Origin: Mycobacterium noviomagense
GTDB lineage: Bacteria; Actinomycetota; Actinomycetes; Mycobacteriales; Mycobacteriaceae
Length of the DNA: 64,000 bases
Direction: 5' to 3'
Assembly (NCBI RefSeq): GCF_010731635.1
Contig: NZ_AP022583.1
Span: 310,001-374,000 of the forward strand
Within the stretch, counting starts at the first letter, position 1, and each line of letters starts with the position of its first letter. A program made the position numbers and the translations under genes. Shown in pieces: positions 34,835-43,786 of this stretch. The notes beneath the pieces were generated by a model that searched no databases, was not told the origin of the DNA, and saw only the letters and a program-made list of their open reading frames with translations.

Positions 34835-35988
34835 AAAGCCGGGCTGCGATCCTGCACGATGTCGGCGGGCCGTGGTCGGTCGAGGAATTCGAGCTCGACC
34901 CACCCCGCGCCGGAGAGGTGTTGATCGAGATGGCCGCCGCCGGGTTGTGCCACTCCGACGACCACATCCTCAAAGGCGACTTGTCGGCACCCAACGAGGT
35001 TCTTCGATCGCTGGGCCTGCCGACCATGTTTCCGACGATCGGTGGCCACGAGGGGTCAGCCGTCGTGCGCGAAATCGGCGATGGCGTAATCGATTTCGCG
35101 CCGGGCGACCACGTGGTGACGTCTTTCGTCGCCGTCTGCGGGCAGTGCCGCTGGTGCGCCATCGGCATGGAGTATCTCTGCGATGCCGGGATCGGCACCC
35201 TAACTCCCGGCATGCCCACTGACGGTACCTTTCGCCATCACACCGCGGACGGCAAGCCGTTGGGCCACCTTTCCAAGATCGGTGCCTTCGCCGAACACAC
35301 TGTGGTGGCGGCGGATTCGCTGGTCAAGATCGAGCCGGATTTGCCGCTGCTGTCATCGGCGCTGTTGTCGTGCGCGATCCCGACCGGTTACGGCTCGGCC
35401 GCTCACCGTGCCGGCGTGCGCGGCGGCGATACCGTCGTTGTGATCGGCGCAGGCGGCATTGGAACCGGCGCGATCCAGGGCGCGCGGATCAACGGGGCAG
35501 CGCAGATTGTCGCGGTCGATCCCGTGGAATTCAAACAGAAGTCGGCGTGCAAGTTCGGCGCCACCCATAGCACCGCAACCGTCGACGAGGCGCTCGACCT
35601 GGTGAGTGGACTGACCTACGGTGTGATGGCAGACGCGGTCATCGTTTCGCCGTCGTTGATCAGCGCCGAAGACGTTCGCAACGCACTGAGGCTTACCCGC
35701 AAGGGCGGGACGTGTGTGCTCACCGGTATGAGCTCGCAGACCACGCGGTCGGTCAAAATCGATCTGCAGGACTTCATCCTGATGAACAAGACGCTGGCGG
35801 GCACCGTATTCGGCTCATGCAATCCCAAGGCCGACATCTCCCGGCTGGCCAAGCTGTATGGAACCGGTCAGCTGCTCCTCGATGAGATGATCACCCGGCG
35901 GTATCGGCTCGACGACATCAACGATGCCTACGCCGACCTGCTCAACGGTGAACTCATCAGAGGCGTCATCGACTTCGGAATCAGTTAA
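34831..35988 (+). CDS. Zinc alcohol dehydrogenase, NDMA/mycofactocin-dependent type
   Basis: 385-aa zinc-dependent medium-chain dehydrogenase. The catalytic-zinc region is GLCHSDDHIL with GGHEGSAVV, the structural-zinc motif CGQCRWCAIGMEYLC, and the NAD loop GAGGIGTGAIQG. Segments such as VAVDPVEFKQKSACKFGATHS match the group whose NADH is non-exchangeable and which, in mycobacteria, depends on mycofactocin or the artificial acceptor NDMA. The ATG at 34831 overlaps the P450 stop by 4 bp. It likely oxidises the alcohol produced by that P450. Confidence 0.88.
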   Translation: MKSRAAILHDVGGPWSVEEFELDPPRAGEVLIEMAAAGLCHSDDHILKGDLSAPNEVLRSLGLPTMFPTIGGHEGSAVVREIGDGVIDFAPGDHVVTSFVAVCGQCRWCAIGMEYLCDAGIGTLTPGMPTDGTFRHHTADGKPLGHLSKIGAFAEHTVVAADSLVKIEPDLPLLSSALLSCAIPTGYGSAAHRAGVRGGDTVVVIGAGGIGTGAIQGARINGAAQIVAVDPVEFKQKSACKFGATHSTATVDEALDLVSGLTYGVMADAVIVSPSLISAEDVRNALRLTRKGGTCVLTGMSSQTTRSVKIDLQDFILMNKTLAGTVFGSCNPKADISRLAKLYGTGQLLLDEMITRRYRLDDINDAYADLLNGELIRGVIDFGIS

Positions 35989-36737
35989 GCCGGCCGGCTG
36001 GTCTGCTTCGCTGTCAGTCGCTGCAACTGGCCATACGCGTCGATCGGGCTGTGTAGCGCCAAGCCGCCGTCAGCGTGCACCACTTGGCCTGTCACCCAAG
36101 GCAATTCGAGGACGCCGACGATAGCGCCGGCCACGTCCGCTGCTTCGCCGAGGCGCCCCAGGGCAGTCCGCTCCTCCAGAGCCTGCACCCAGCCGGGCAG
36201 TCGTTCTGCTTCCGCCAGCATCGGTGTTCGGGTGACGCCGGGTCCCACTGCGTTGACCCGGATGCCGTACTGCCCCCACTCCACCGCTGCCACCTTGACC
36301 AGCATGTCGATCCCGGCCTTGGACACGCAGTACGCACCCATGTCGCGGTCGGCGACCGTGCCGCTGATGCTGGAGACTGCGACGATGGATCCGCCGGTCC
36401 CGGCGTCGACCATGGCCTGCGCTGCGGCCCGCATGGTCAGCCACGTACCGGTAAGGTTCACCGCCAGTACCCGCTGCCACTCGTCGGGTGACACCGCCAA
36501 TAGCATTCCCGATGCTCCTATTCCGGCGCACGCCACCATGCGGGTGGGTGTTCCGTGCTGGCGCAGGGTGGCGCGCATCGCCGCTGAGACTGCCTCTGGA
36601 TTGCTGATGTCGCAGTCGATATCGCCGCCGGCCTGGTCCCATACCACGACGTCATGGCCCGCGTCGCGCAACAACGCGGCGACCTCGCGCCCGATTCCGG
36701 AGCCGCCGCCCGTCACTATGGCACTCGGGGTGCTCAT
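35985..36737 (-). CDS. Short-chain dehydrogenase/reductase
   Basis: 250 aa. TGGGSGIGRE is the cofactor loop, and the active site is SSISG followed by YCVSK. It is the last gene of a three-gene leftward operon (LLM oxidoreductase, P450, SDR). Its 3' end overlaps the convergent alcohol dehydrogenase by 4 bp. A direct sequence is P450 hydroxylation and then alcohol oxidation; this is inferred from gene order only. Confidence 0.88.
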   Translation of the reverse strand: MSTPSAIVTGGGSGIGREVAALLRDAGHDVVVWDQAGGDIDCDISNPEAVSAAMRATLRQHGTPTRMVACAGIGASGMLLAVSPDEWQRVLAVNLTGTWLTMRAAAQAMVDAGTGGSIVAVSSISGTVADRDMGAYCVSKAGIDMLVKVAAVEWGQYGIRVNAVGPGVTRTPMLAEAERLPGWVQALEERTALGRLGEAADVAGAIVGVLELPWVTGQVVHADGGLALHSPIDAYGQLQRLTAKQTSRPA

Positions 36738-36751
36738 ACGTCGTCACCAGT

Positions 36752-37987
36752 TCACTTAAACGAGTAGCGAACCGGCAAGTGCTTCAGCCCGCCGACGAAG
36801 GTGGTGGCGATGAATTGCGGATCCCCGGTCAGCTCAATCGATTTCAGCCGCGAAAGCAGCTCGGTGAAAAAGCTGTGGACCTCCATCCGGGCCAGCGCGG
36901 CACCCAGGCAGAAGTGCACCCCGTAGCCGAATGCCAAATGCTTGTTCGGATCGCGACCCACGTCGAAGTGGAACGGGTCGTCGAAGACATCCTCGTCGCG
37001 GTTGGCCGACACGTAGGACAGCAGCACCGACTCTCCGGCGGCGATAGGCACGCCGCGCACTGAGGTGTCCTCGGCGGCTGTGCGCATGAATTCCTTGACC
37101 GGGGTGACCCAGCGGATCATCTCCTCGGTGGCCAGCGGCATGAGCGAAAGATCGTCCCGCAATCTGTCGAGTTGGTCGGGATTTTCGATCAGAGCCTGCA
37201 GCCCGCCAGAGATCGTCGCGCTCGTGGTGTCGTGACCCGCGGTGGCGACGATGAGGTAATACGACACAGTGTCGATGTCGGACAGCGGTTCTCCGTCGAT
37301 CCGAGCGTTGGCGATCGCCGACGCCAGATCCTCGGTCGGGTTTTCGCGCCGCGACGCGGTGACACCGTTGAAGTACTGAAACATGTCTAGCAGCGCGGGC
37401 AGCTGATCTTCGTTGGAAGTCCCGCGCTTGAACTCGGTGTCGTCGCTGCCGAACAGTTCCTGTGTCAGCTTGAGCATCCGCGGAAAATCAGCTTCCGGGA
37501 TGCCGAGCAGCGACATGATCACATACAGCGGGTAGTTGACCGCTACCTCTTGGACAAAGTCGCACTCCGGGCCGGCCTCCATCATCTTGTCCACGTAGAT
37601 CCTGGCCAATTCGTCGACGCGGACCTTCAACGCTCGCATGGCTTTGGGCCGAAACCAGTCTGCGCCGATCGCGCGCACCACGCGATGCTGCGGGTCGTCC
37701 ATGTGAATCAACGTGCGCACACCCGAGGCGGCCTGCAGCTCATCACCTTCCGCAGTGGTCAGCACCGGCCGCGGCCAGTTGGTGAACAGCATGTTGTCAC
37801 GCTCGATATCCATGATGTCGACGTGTTTGGTGATCGCCCAGAATGGTCGGTAGTTCGGCACGTCCACCCACGACACGGGCGCGTTCGCGCGCAAATGCGC
37901 AAGCGCCGCATGCAATGTCGGCTCATCGGTGTACGCCAGCGGGTCAGCCAGCAATTTGGCGGCCTCGTCCATTGTCCGTGTGCTCAT
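36752..37987 (-). CDS. Cytochrome P450
   Basis: 411 aa. The I-helix has AGHDTTSATISGGLQ, the K-helix EEMIRW, and the heme segment FGYGVHFCLGAALARME. This is the pattern of the mycobacterial lipid/sterol-hydroxylating P450 clan (CYP124/125/142-like), but the family is not certain from sequence reading alone. It is distinct from the AGLETT-type P450s at 33614 and 47016. It lies in an operon with the LLM oxidoreductase upstream and SDR downstream. Confidence 0.92.
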   Translation of the reverse strand: MSTRTMDEAAKLLADPLAYTDEPTLHAALAHLRANAPVSWVDVPNYRPFWAITKHVDIMDIERDNMLFTNWPRPVLTTAEGDELQAASGVRTLIHMDDPQHRVVRAIGADWFRPKAMRALKVRVDELARIYVDKMMEAGPECDFVQEVAVNYPLYVIMSLLGIPEADFPRMLKLTQELFGSDDTEFKRGTSNEDQLPALLDMFQYFNGVTASRRENPTEDLASAIANARIDGEPLSDIDTVSYYLIVATAGHDTTSATISGGLQALIENPDQLDRLRDDLSLMPLATEEMIRWVTPVKEFMRTAAEDTSVRGVPIAAGESVLLSYVSANRDEDVFDDPFHFDVGRDPNKHLAFGYGVHFCLGAALARMEVHSFFTELLSRLKSIELTGDPQFIATTFVGGLKHLPVRYSFK

Positions 37988-37997
37988 GGGCTACTCC

Positions 37998-39041
37998 TCA
38001 TTGAATCGGTTGAGCCCGCAGCTCTTCCAGAACGGCGCGAATAGCCGTCTCGGGCAGGTGGGGCGGCAAGCTCGGTAGGGCACGGTCGACAAGCCCGTCA
38101 CAGCGATCTCTGATTTGCTCGGCGAGCTTGTCAAGCTCGGCCACCACCGCGAAAGCATTCAGGATTTCGTCGTCGATCAGCGATCCCATGGCGTCCCACT
38201 CGCCGCGCAGCGACAGCTGATGCAACTCGGCGTGCAGATCGCCCCACCCGTGTAGCTCCAGAACTTTGCGGTACGCGGGCGTCGATCCGTAGAAGGCGAT
38301 CTGTTTGCGCGTGCTGGCGGCGGCGGCCTGGAACTCGGCTTCGTTGGCGCCGGTCACCACGAACAGTGGGCAGCTGAGCTGAAAGTCGCTGCGGTCGCGG
38401 CCAGAGCACTGCAAACCGCGCTGCAGCGCCGGCATCGTCACCTCGTCGAGATAGCGCTTCGTAGTGAACGCATGGGCGAACATGCCGTCGGTGACTTCAC
38501 CGCACATTTCGGTCATCGCTTCACCGACCGCCGCGACGAACACCTTGGGGGACCCGTAGGGTTGCGGCTCCGGAGTGAACATCGGAGTCATCAGCTTGTG
38601 GGTGTAGAACTCGCCCTCGAAACGCAACGGCGTGCCGTCGCACCACGCCGACCAGATTGCCCGTAGAGCCGCGATGAACTCGCGCATGCGGCGCACAGGA
38701 TGACTCCACGGCATGCTGAACCGCTTCTCTATGTGCGCCTGTATCTGCGAGCCCAGGCCGAGAATGAAGCGGCCGCGGGTGTATGCCTGTAAGTCCCAGC
38801 CGATATTGGCGACAGTCATCGGGTTGCGGGCGAATGCCACCGCGATGCTCGTCCCTAGCTCGATTTTCGAGGTGTGCTCGGCGGCCAGAACCAGCGGCAG
38901 GAACGGATCGTGGTTGACTTCGGCTGTCCAGCAACCGTCATAGCCCCGCCGCTCCAGCGCGGCCGCTGCCTGCGGCACCCGAGCGAGCTGACTGGAAACG
39001 CCCCCATCGACCTTGAGGCTCGACTGAGCCGTGGCGCTCAT
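37998..39041 (-). CDS. LLM-class F420-dependent oxidoreductase, MSMEG_2256-type
   Basis: 347-aa luciferase-like TIM-barrel protein. Typical segments of this mycobacterial F420 family are TSIAVAFARNPMTVANIGWD, RFILGLGSQIQAHIEKRF and a C-terminal region with LPSLPPHLPE. It would use coenzyme F420 (reduced form as hydride donor or acceptor) with a ketone, alcohol or enone. It is the first gene of a leftward operon whose promoter region carries 21-bp repeat copy 2 (39093-39113), divergent from the carboxyltransferase gene. Confidence 0.85.
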   Translation of the reverse strand: MSATAQSSLKVDGGVSSQLARVPQAAAALERRGYDGCWTAEVNHDPFLPLVLAAEHTSKIELGTSIAVAFARNPMTVANIGWDLQAYTRGRFILGLGSQIQAHIEKRFSMPWSHPVRRMREFIAALRAIWSAWCDGTPLRFEGEFYTHKLMTPMFTPEPQPYGSPKVFVAAVGEAMTEMCGEVTDGMFAHAFTTKRYLDEVTMPALQRGLQCSGRDRSDFQLSCPLFVVTGANEAEFQAAAASTRKQIAFYGSTPAYRKVLELHGWGDLHAELHQLSLRGEWDAMGSLIDDEILNAFAVVAELDKLAEQIRDRCDGLVDRALPSLPPHLPETAIRAVLEELRAQPIQ

Positions 39042-39092
39042 CGGCGTGCGTGTCCTGGTCGCGCGAGATACCCACGACTCATGCCAGGTAAG

Positions 39093-39113
39093 CTACAGTA
39101 AGCCGTTCGGTAG
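39093..39113. promoter_or_regulatory. 21-bp inverted repeat, copy 2
   Basis: Left arm CTACAGTAA, spacer GCC, right arm GTTCGGTAG, matching the reference at 14 of 18 arm positions. It lies between the divergent LLM/P450/SDR operon and the carboxyltransferase gene. Confidence 0.5.
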
Positions 39114-39207
39114 GGTCAACGTTTCTTCCGGTTTGCGATGCGCGAGTTATCCCGCGTCCCTAAGCTCGATTCAGACGATGGCCTTCGCGACGAGTTAGGA
39201 CTGGAGC

Positions 39208-40704
39208 ATGACCAAACCCGAAGACTGGGAGGACACGCTCGACGACCTGAGCCGTCGCCGTCAGCACGCGTGGGCCATGGGCGGACCCGAGCGGCTCGCC
39301 AAACACCACGGCAAAGGCAAGCTCGACGCCCGCACCCGCGTCGAACGACTCCTCGACCCAGGCACATTTCGCGAAATCGGCACGCTTGTCGGCGGCGACG
39401 TCGCGGCCGACGCGATCGTCGTGGGCTCGGGCTGCATCAACGGATCCCCGGTAATGGTGGGCGCAGAAGACTTCACCACAATGGCCGGCACCATCGCACC
39501 CGGCAGCAACTCCAAGCGTTACCGGATCGCCGAGCTGGCGCTGCGCGACAAGATCCCGCTGGTAATGCTGCTGGAGGGCGCCGGCTTCCGGCCCGCCGGC
39601 GGGCACTATGGGCGCACACCGACCGACCTGCTGGCCCAGGCTCGCTGCTCGGGACGGGTGCCCACCATCGCGGCGGTGCTCGGGCCTTCGGCGGGGCACG
39701 GGGCGCTCGTCGCTCCGGTATGTGACTTCCGGATCATGAGCCGCCAGGGCGCGATCTTCACCGCCGGGCCGCCCGTCGTCAAAGAGTCGACGGGCGAAGA
39801 CATTTCGAAGGAGGACCTGGGCGGCCCCGACGTTGCGCTACCGAGCGGGGTAATTCACAACGTCGCCGATGACGACGAAGCGGTACTCGACGCGATCCGC
39901 CGCTACCTTTCGTATTTTCCGCCCAGCGCATGGTCCTACCCACCGTCGCTGCCCGCCGACGACGCCGCCCAACCGCGGCCGACGCCGGAGCTGCTCGACA
40001 TCGTCTCGCGCGATAACCGCCGCGTCTACGACATGCGGGACGTGCTCGACGTCGTGTTCGACCGCCCGGACTGGTTCGAGGTTCAGCCGAAGTTCGGCCC
40101 GGCGATCATCTGCGCGCTGGCGCATCTGGGCGGCCACCCGGTAGCGGTGGTGGCGAACCAGCCCAAGGTGTTGGCCGGCTCCATCGATGCCGACGCCGCT
40201 GACAAGGCAGCGCATTTCATCATGGTGGCCGACTCGTTTCACCTGCCGATCGTCTTCCTCGCCGACAACCCCGGCATGCTTCCGGGCAGCCGGTCGGAGC
40301 GTGCCGGGGTGTTGCGCAGCGGCGCGCGGATGTTCGCCGCGCAGACGGTCGCGACGACCCTGAAATTGCATGTGACACTGCGCAAAGCGTACGGGTTCGG
40401 CTCCATGGTCATGTCGTTGATCGGCTTCGACGAGCAAGTGGCCACCTTCGCCTACCCGGGTGCGACCATGGGCGCGATGAGTGCAGCGGCTTTGAGCCGC
40501 GCATCGCACGCCGGTGAAGACCTCTCCGCTGCGTTACGCAACGCCGAGCTGCAAGCGTCGTATCGCTCGGCCGAGCACATGGGATTCGACGAGCTGATCG
40601 ATCCGCGCGAGACACGCGACGCGTTGCTGGTCGCGCTGCAACGCGGGATTTACTGCCGGCAAGCTGCGCCAGAGCCGGTGGCGCGCAAGGCGATCATGCC
40701 GTAA
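39208..40704 (+). CDS. Acyl-CoA carboxylase carboxyltransferase (beta) subunit
   Basis: 498 aa of the AccD/PccB type. It starts with the usual LSRRRQHAWAMGGPERLAKH and GKLDARTRVERLLDPGTF, with the acyl-CoA oxyanion regions EGAGFRPAGG and GPSAGHGALVAPVCDF. Such subunits transfer CO2 from biotin to an acyl-CoA. No biotin carboxylase or biotin carrier gene is in the window, so it must borrow an alpha chain from elsewhere. A geranyl-CoA- or methylcrotonyl-CoA-like role is possible; the substrate is not assignable. The 3' end overlaps the convergent LLM gene by 11 bp. Confidence 0.88.
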   Translation: MTKPEDWEDTLDDLSRRRQHAWAMGGPERLAKHHGKGKLDARTRVERLLDPGTFREIGTLVGGDVAADAIVVGSGCINGSPVMVGAEDFTTMAGTIAPGSNSKRYRIAELALRDKIPLVMLLEGAGFRPAGGHYGRTPTDLLAQARCSGRVPTIAAVLGPSAGHGALVAPVCDFRIMSRQGAIFTAGPPVVKESTGEDISKEDLGGPDVALPSGVIHNVADDDEAVLDAIRRYLSYFPPSAWSYPPSLPADDAAQPRPTPELLDIVSRDNRRVYDMRDVLDVVFDRPDWFEVQPKFGPAIICALAHLGGHPVAVVANQPKVLAGSIDADAADKAAHFIMVADSFHLPIVFLADNPGMLPGSRSERAGVLRSGARMFAAQTVATTLKLHVTLRKAYGFGSMVMSLIGFDEQVATFAYPGATMGAMSAAALSRASHAGEDLSAALRNAELQASYRSAEHMGFDELIDPRETRDALLVALQRGIYCRQAAPEPVARKAIMP

Positions 40705-41746
40705 GCGGGCTGCCCCGGTACGCCGCGACAATCGGCTCGAGTTCGTCGGGCGTGGCGCCGTGCATGATCACCGCGTCGGCCCCGTAGTCGAACTCCTTGC
40801 GGATGCGCTCTACGCATTGTTCGGGCGATCCGGTGGCCGATGGTTCCAGCCACTCGTCGGGGATCAACGTCGCGATGTGCTCGATCTGCTCGGCTGTGGC
40901 CTTGTGGTCGATACCGCCGGGGATCGACATCACTACCGAGTCTTCCCGGAAGCCTTGCAGCACAGCGGGATCCCATCCGTTGGTGCGGACCAGCAGATCG
41001 CCGTAGCCCTGTAGGTAGGTGGCCAGTCGGGCCACCGTCTTCTTCAATCGGACCTCCTCGGGAAGGTGGTCTCCCACCGTTGCGAAGCACGACCACACCC
41101 GCACGCCGGCCGGGTCGCGCCCCGCTTGTTCAGCTGCGTCCTTCACCGTCTTGACGCAGCGCTTAACGGTTTCCGGCGTGAAATAGGTGTGCAGGACGAC
41201 ATCGTCAAACACCTTGCCGCCCAGCGCGAGCGATTTCGGGCCAAACGCGACGAGCCCGAGTCGGATGTCTTCGTCGAAGTCGGGATCGAGCACCAACACC
41301 GGGTATTTGCCGAGTGGGCCATCGTGATTGAAGATCACCTCGCCGTGCCACAAGCGGCGCATGACCTGGGCCCAGTCCTCCATCTGGGCGGTGGTGACCG
41401 CCGGTATGCCGAATGCGCTATACATCGCGGCGACGCCGCGTCCGATGCCCAGGGTGAAGCGGCCGCCGGAAAGCCGGTGCATGGTGGTGGCCCATGATGC
41501 GGTGATCAGGGGGTGGCGCGTGTTGTGATTGGTTGCGGCGGTGGCAATTTGCATCCGGTTGGTCACCGCGCAAGCGGCGCCGACGAGCGACGACGCTTCC
41601 TTGACATTCCAGCGTTCGGAGATGAACGCGGTGCCAAAGCCCAACTCCTCACCGCGGCGGGCCTCGTCCATCAGGGTTGCCGGTCCATCCCCGCCGGACC
41701 CGGCCAACAGGTAGTAGCCCAGCTCGTCAAGAACCTGTTCGCTCAA
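40694..41746 (-). CDS. LLM-class F420-dependent oxidoreductase, MSMEG_2249-type
   Basis: 350-aa luciferase-like protein. Segments GYYLLAGSGGDGPATLMDEA, TAATNHNTRHPLITASWA and FTLGIGRGVAAMY are characteristic of a named mycobacterial F420 family. The two LLM genes in the window belong to different subfamilies. The gene overlaps the alpha/beta hydrolase upstream by 4 bp, so it is in the leftward operon controlled by the 21-bp repeat at 42916. It would carry out an F420-linked hydride transfer on an unknown intermediate. Confidence 0.85.
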   Translation of the reverse strand: MSEQVLDELGYYLLAGSGGDGPATLMDEARRGEELGFGTAFISERWNVKEASSLVGAACAVTNRMQIATAATNHNTRHPLITASWATTMHRLSGGRFTLGIGRGVAAMYSAFGIPAVTTAQMEDWAQVMRRLWHGEVIFNHDGPLGKYPVLVLDPDFDEDIRLGLVAFGPKSLALGGKVFDDVVLHTYFTPETVKRCVKTVKDAAEQAGRDPAGVRVWSCFATVGDHLPEEVRLKKTVARLATYLQGYGDLLVRTNGWDPAVLQGFREDSVVMSIPGGIDHKATAEQIEHIATLIPDEWLEPSATGSPEQCVERIRKEFDYGADAVIMHGATPDELEPIVAAYRGSPLTA

Positions 41747-42876
41747 CTCGCCTTCCCCACTTCCTCAATCACCCCGCGCAGGAACCGCTCCGAAATCGCT
41801 TGAACGCGCTGGGAGAATGTATGTCCGACATGACTCCCGTCGTACCAGTAGAACTGACCGCCCCACCGCTCCTGCAACGCAAGGGCAGGCTCGCGCATCG
41901 CCATCCGGTCGTGCCATGCGCCGACGATGAGCCGCCGCTGTGGCGGTGGCACCGGTTCGACCCTCAGCGGATCTATTACCGAGGTCAACTCCGACACCAC
42001 CGGCGCCTGCAACAGTTCCTGGACAGCGTGCCGCGACGGGCCCCAGCGCGCCACGTGCCGCGCGATCATCGCATTGAGTCCGAGGATCGGCGTGTAGAGG
42101 GCCACGCCGTCGACCCGCTTCTCCAGATGCGAAACCAGTGCGGCCACCGGGCTGCCCATGGAAACCCCCGATACCACAACGGCGGTCGACTGTGGCTGCA
42201 GCCATCGCACGACGGCGCGGACCTCCGACACCGAGCGCATCATGCCCGCGACATTGGTCAGCGGATCGATGTCGGGATAGGGCGGCCATTGGCGGCGCCG
42301 GCTACCATGGCCGGGCTGCACCGGTACCGCGACATTGATACCCAGCTTGCGCTGTATTCGGCCGGCTCGGGACATCAGTAGGTCGTCCGGTCGTCCTTGC
42401 CCGGCACCATGTACCCACACCAACCACGGCCGCGGTCCGTCGCGGTGCCGACACAGGTGCACCACGGCTCTGGCCGGGCCGCCCAGGCCAGCGGCCTGCA
42501 GCGTGGCGGGCAGCACCGGGTCGTGCTCGAACGTCAGCCGCTCGTAGGCCAGGGTGCCGATGCGCCGCCGACGAACGGAGCGTTCCCGCAATGGTTCTGG
42601 GTCTCGGTGCGCTCGATCGATGCCCAGTGCCGACAGCTCCTCGGCAGCCGCAGCGCAGTCGCTCAGCGGCCGCACCGCCTCAGTTACATCACCTGCCAAT
42701 AGCGAAAAGGCCGTCAGCACAAGCTCGTCCAGGACGACCTCGCCGAACTGGCGTACGCCGCGCGGAGACAGCGCAGACCATTCGGTCGACTCGCTGATCC
42801 CGGATACCGCTCGCGGCAGCACGCGGGCCAGCTCGCGGGTGACGTCGAGCGCCCGGGGCATCGCGGTATGTGCCAT
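41743..42876 (-). CDS. Alpha/beta hydrolase
   Basis: 377 aa. The nucleophile elbow GVSMGS contains the catalytic Ser, preceded by WVHGAGQGRPDD, which forms the oxyanion region. DGSHVGHTFS near the C-terminus contains the likely catalytic His. About 120 N-terminal residues precede the catalytic domain and could be a lid. It would hydrolyse an ester, thioester or a C-C bond. It is first in an operon with the MSMEG_2249-type LLM gene. A second in-frame ATG at 42861 is an alternative start. Confidence 0.85.
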   Translation of the reverse strand: MAHTAMPRALDVTRELARVLPRAVSGISESTEWSALSPRGVRQFGEVVLDELVLTAFSLLAGDVTEAVRPLSDCAAAAEELSALGIDRAHRDPEPLRERSVRRRRIGTLAYERLTFEHDPVLPATLQAAGLGGPARAVVHLCRHRDGPRPWLVWVHGAGQGRPDDLLMSRAGRIQRKLGINVAVPVQPGHGSRRRQWPPYPDIDPLTNVAGMMRSVSEVRAVVRWLQPQSTAVVVSGVSMGSPVAALVSHLEKRVDGVALYTPILGLNAMIARHVARWGPSRHAVQELLQAPVVSELTSVIDPLRVEPVPPPQRRLIVGAWHDRMAMREPALALQERWGGQFYWYDGSHVGHTFSQRVQAISERFLRGVIEEVGKAS

Positions 42877-42915
42877 CCACGCCGTTCCTCTCGCCCATAG
42901 AAATCCACCGACCTG

Positions 42916-42936
42916 GTACTGTAATCGTTACAGTAC
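42916..42936. promoter_or_regulatory. 21-bp inverted repeat, copy 3 (near-perfect)
   Basis: Arms GTACTGTAA and TTACAGTAC are perfect complements with spacer TCG. It lies 40 bp upstream of the hydrolase start, in the region divergent from the isochorismatase-like gene. 16 of 18 arm positions match the copy at 46967, with the two differences compensatory. Confidence 0.65.
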
Positions 42937-43055
42937 TCAACCCGGCGTCTGTTCTGTGCGGTTGCAGCTGCCACTTCTGTCACGGTGGTCACCGCGTCCT
43001 TGCCCCGACCGCGGCAGCATTCGAACCCGGTAACCTCTTCGTCGAGCCGAAATCT

Positions 43056-43076
43056 ATACTGTAACGTCCTTAGTAT
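43056..43076. promoter_or_regulatory. 21-bp inverted repeat, copy 4 (half-conserved)
   Basis: Left arm ATACTGTAA matches the reference in 8 of 9 positions; the right arm CCTTAGTAT matches in 4 of 9, but keeps the ATACT/AGTAT dyad ends. It lies 26 bp upstream of the isochorismatase-like start, so each of the two divergent genes has its own site. Confidence 0.45.
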
Positions 43077-43101
43077 CAGTGGACGTGTTCAGGAATCCCG
43101 C

Positions 43102-43716
43102 ATGACAGCGCTGCAGGAAATCGCCCGTCCCGGGCACACCGCGATCGTCACCCAGGAGTGCCAGGGTGCCGTCATCGGCCCGAATGCCGGGTTAGCCATG
43201 CTGGCGAAGGAAGCCCGTCGCGTCGCGCTGCCCAACATCGTGCGGTTGTTGCCGGCGGCGCGGGCCGCCGGCGTGCGGGTCGTGCACTGCCTGGTGCAGC
43301 GACGACCTGACGGCCTGGGCGCAAACCACAACGCCAGGATCTTCGGCATCGGCCGCGGCCAGGTCGACCTCGCTCCCGGCACGCCCGGTACGGCGCTGCT
43401 GGCCGAATTAGGCCCTGAGCCAACAGATTTGGTGCTCTACCGCCGGCACGGTGTCGGACCGATGGGCGGCACCGACCTCGACGCGATCCTGCGCAACCTC
43501 GGGGTCTCCACCATCGTCGCCGTCGGTGTGTCGCTCAATGTCGCAATTCCCAACCTCGTCATGGACGCCGTCAACGCCGCCTACCACGTGATCGTGCCGC
43601 GCGACGCCGTCGCCGGCGTTCCGGTCGACTATGGCGATGCGGTCATCGAGAACACGCTCTCGTTGCTGGCGACCGTCACGACGACCGACGAGTTGCTCAA
43701 CGTATGGAAGAGTTGA
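43102..43716 (+). CDS. Isochorismatase-fold protein lacking the catalytic triad
   Basis: 204 aa with the isochorismatase/cysteine-hydrolase fold (MGGTDLDAILRNLGVSTIVAVG and the following DAVNAAYHVIVPRDA). The Asp-Lys-Cys triad is altered: the acid position is Glu19 (TQECQ), the Lys position is Arg114/115 (LYRRHG), and the Cys position is Ala148 in SLNVAIPN (codon GCA). Hydrolysis by the standard mechanism therefore seems unlikely. The ATG at 43102 was chosen from family N-terminus; the preceding frame is non-conserved. It is co-directional with the ligase that follows. Confidence 0.8.
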   Translation: MTALQEIARPGHTAIVTQECQGAVIGPNAGLAMLAKEARRVALPNIVRLLPAARAAGVRVVHCLVQRRPDGLGANHNARIFGIGRGQVDLAPGTPGTALLAELGPEPTDLVLYRRHGVGPMGGTDLDAILRNLGVSTIVAVGVSLNVAIPNLVMDAVNAAYHVIVPRDAVAGVPVDYGDAVIENTLSLLATVTTTDELLNVWKS

Positions 43717-43786
43717 CGGTACCCCTGCCGAGCGAGGCCCACCACCTCATGATTCGATTGCTTGCGCACCAGCCATGAGAGGCCCG

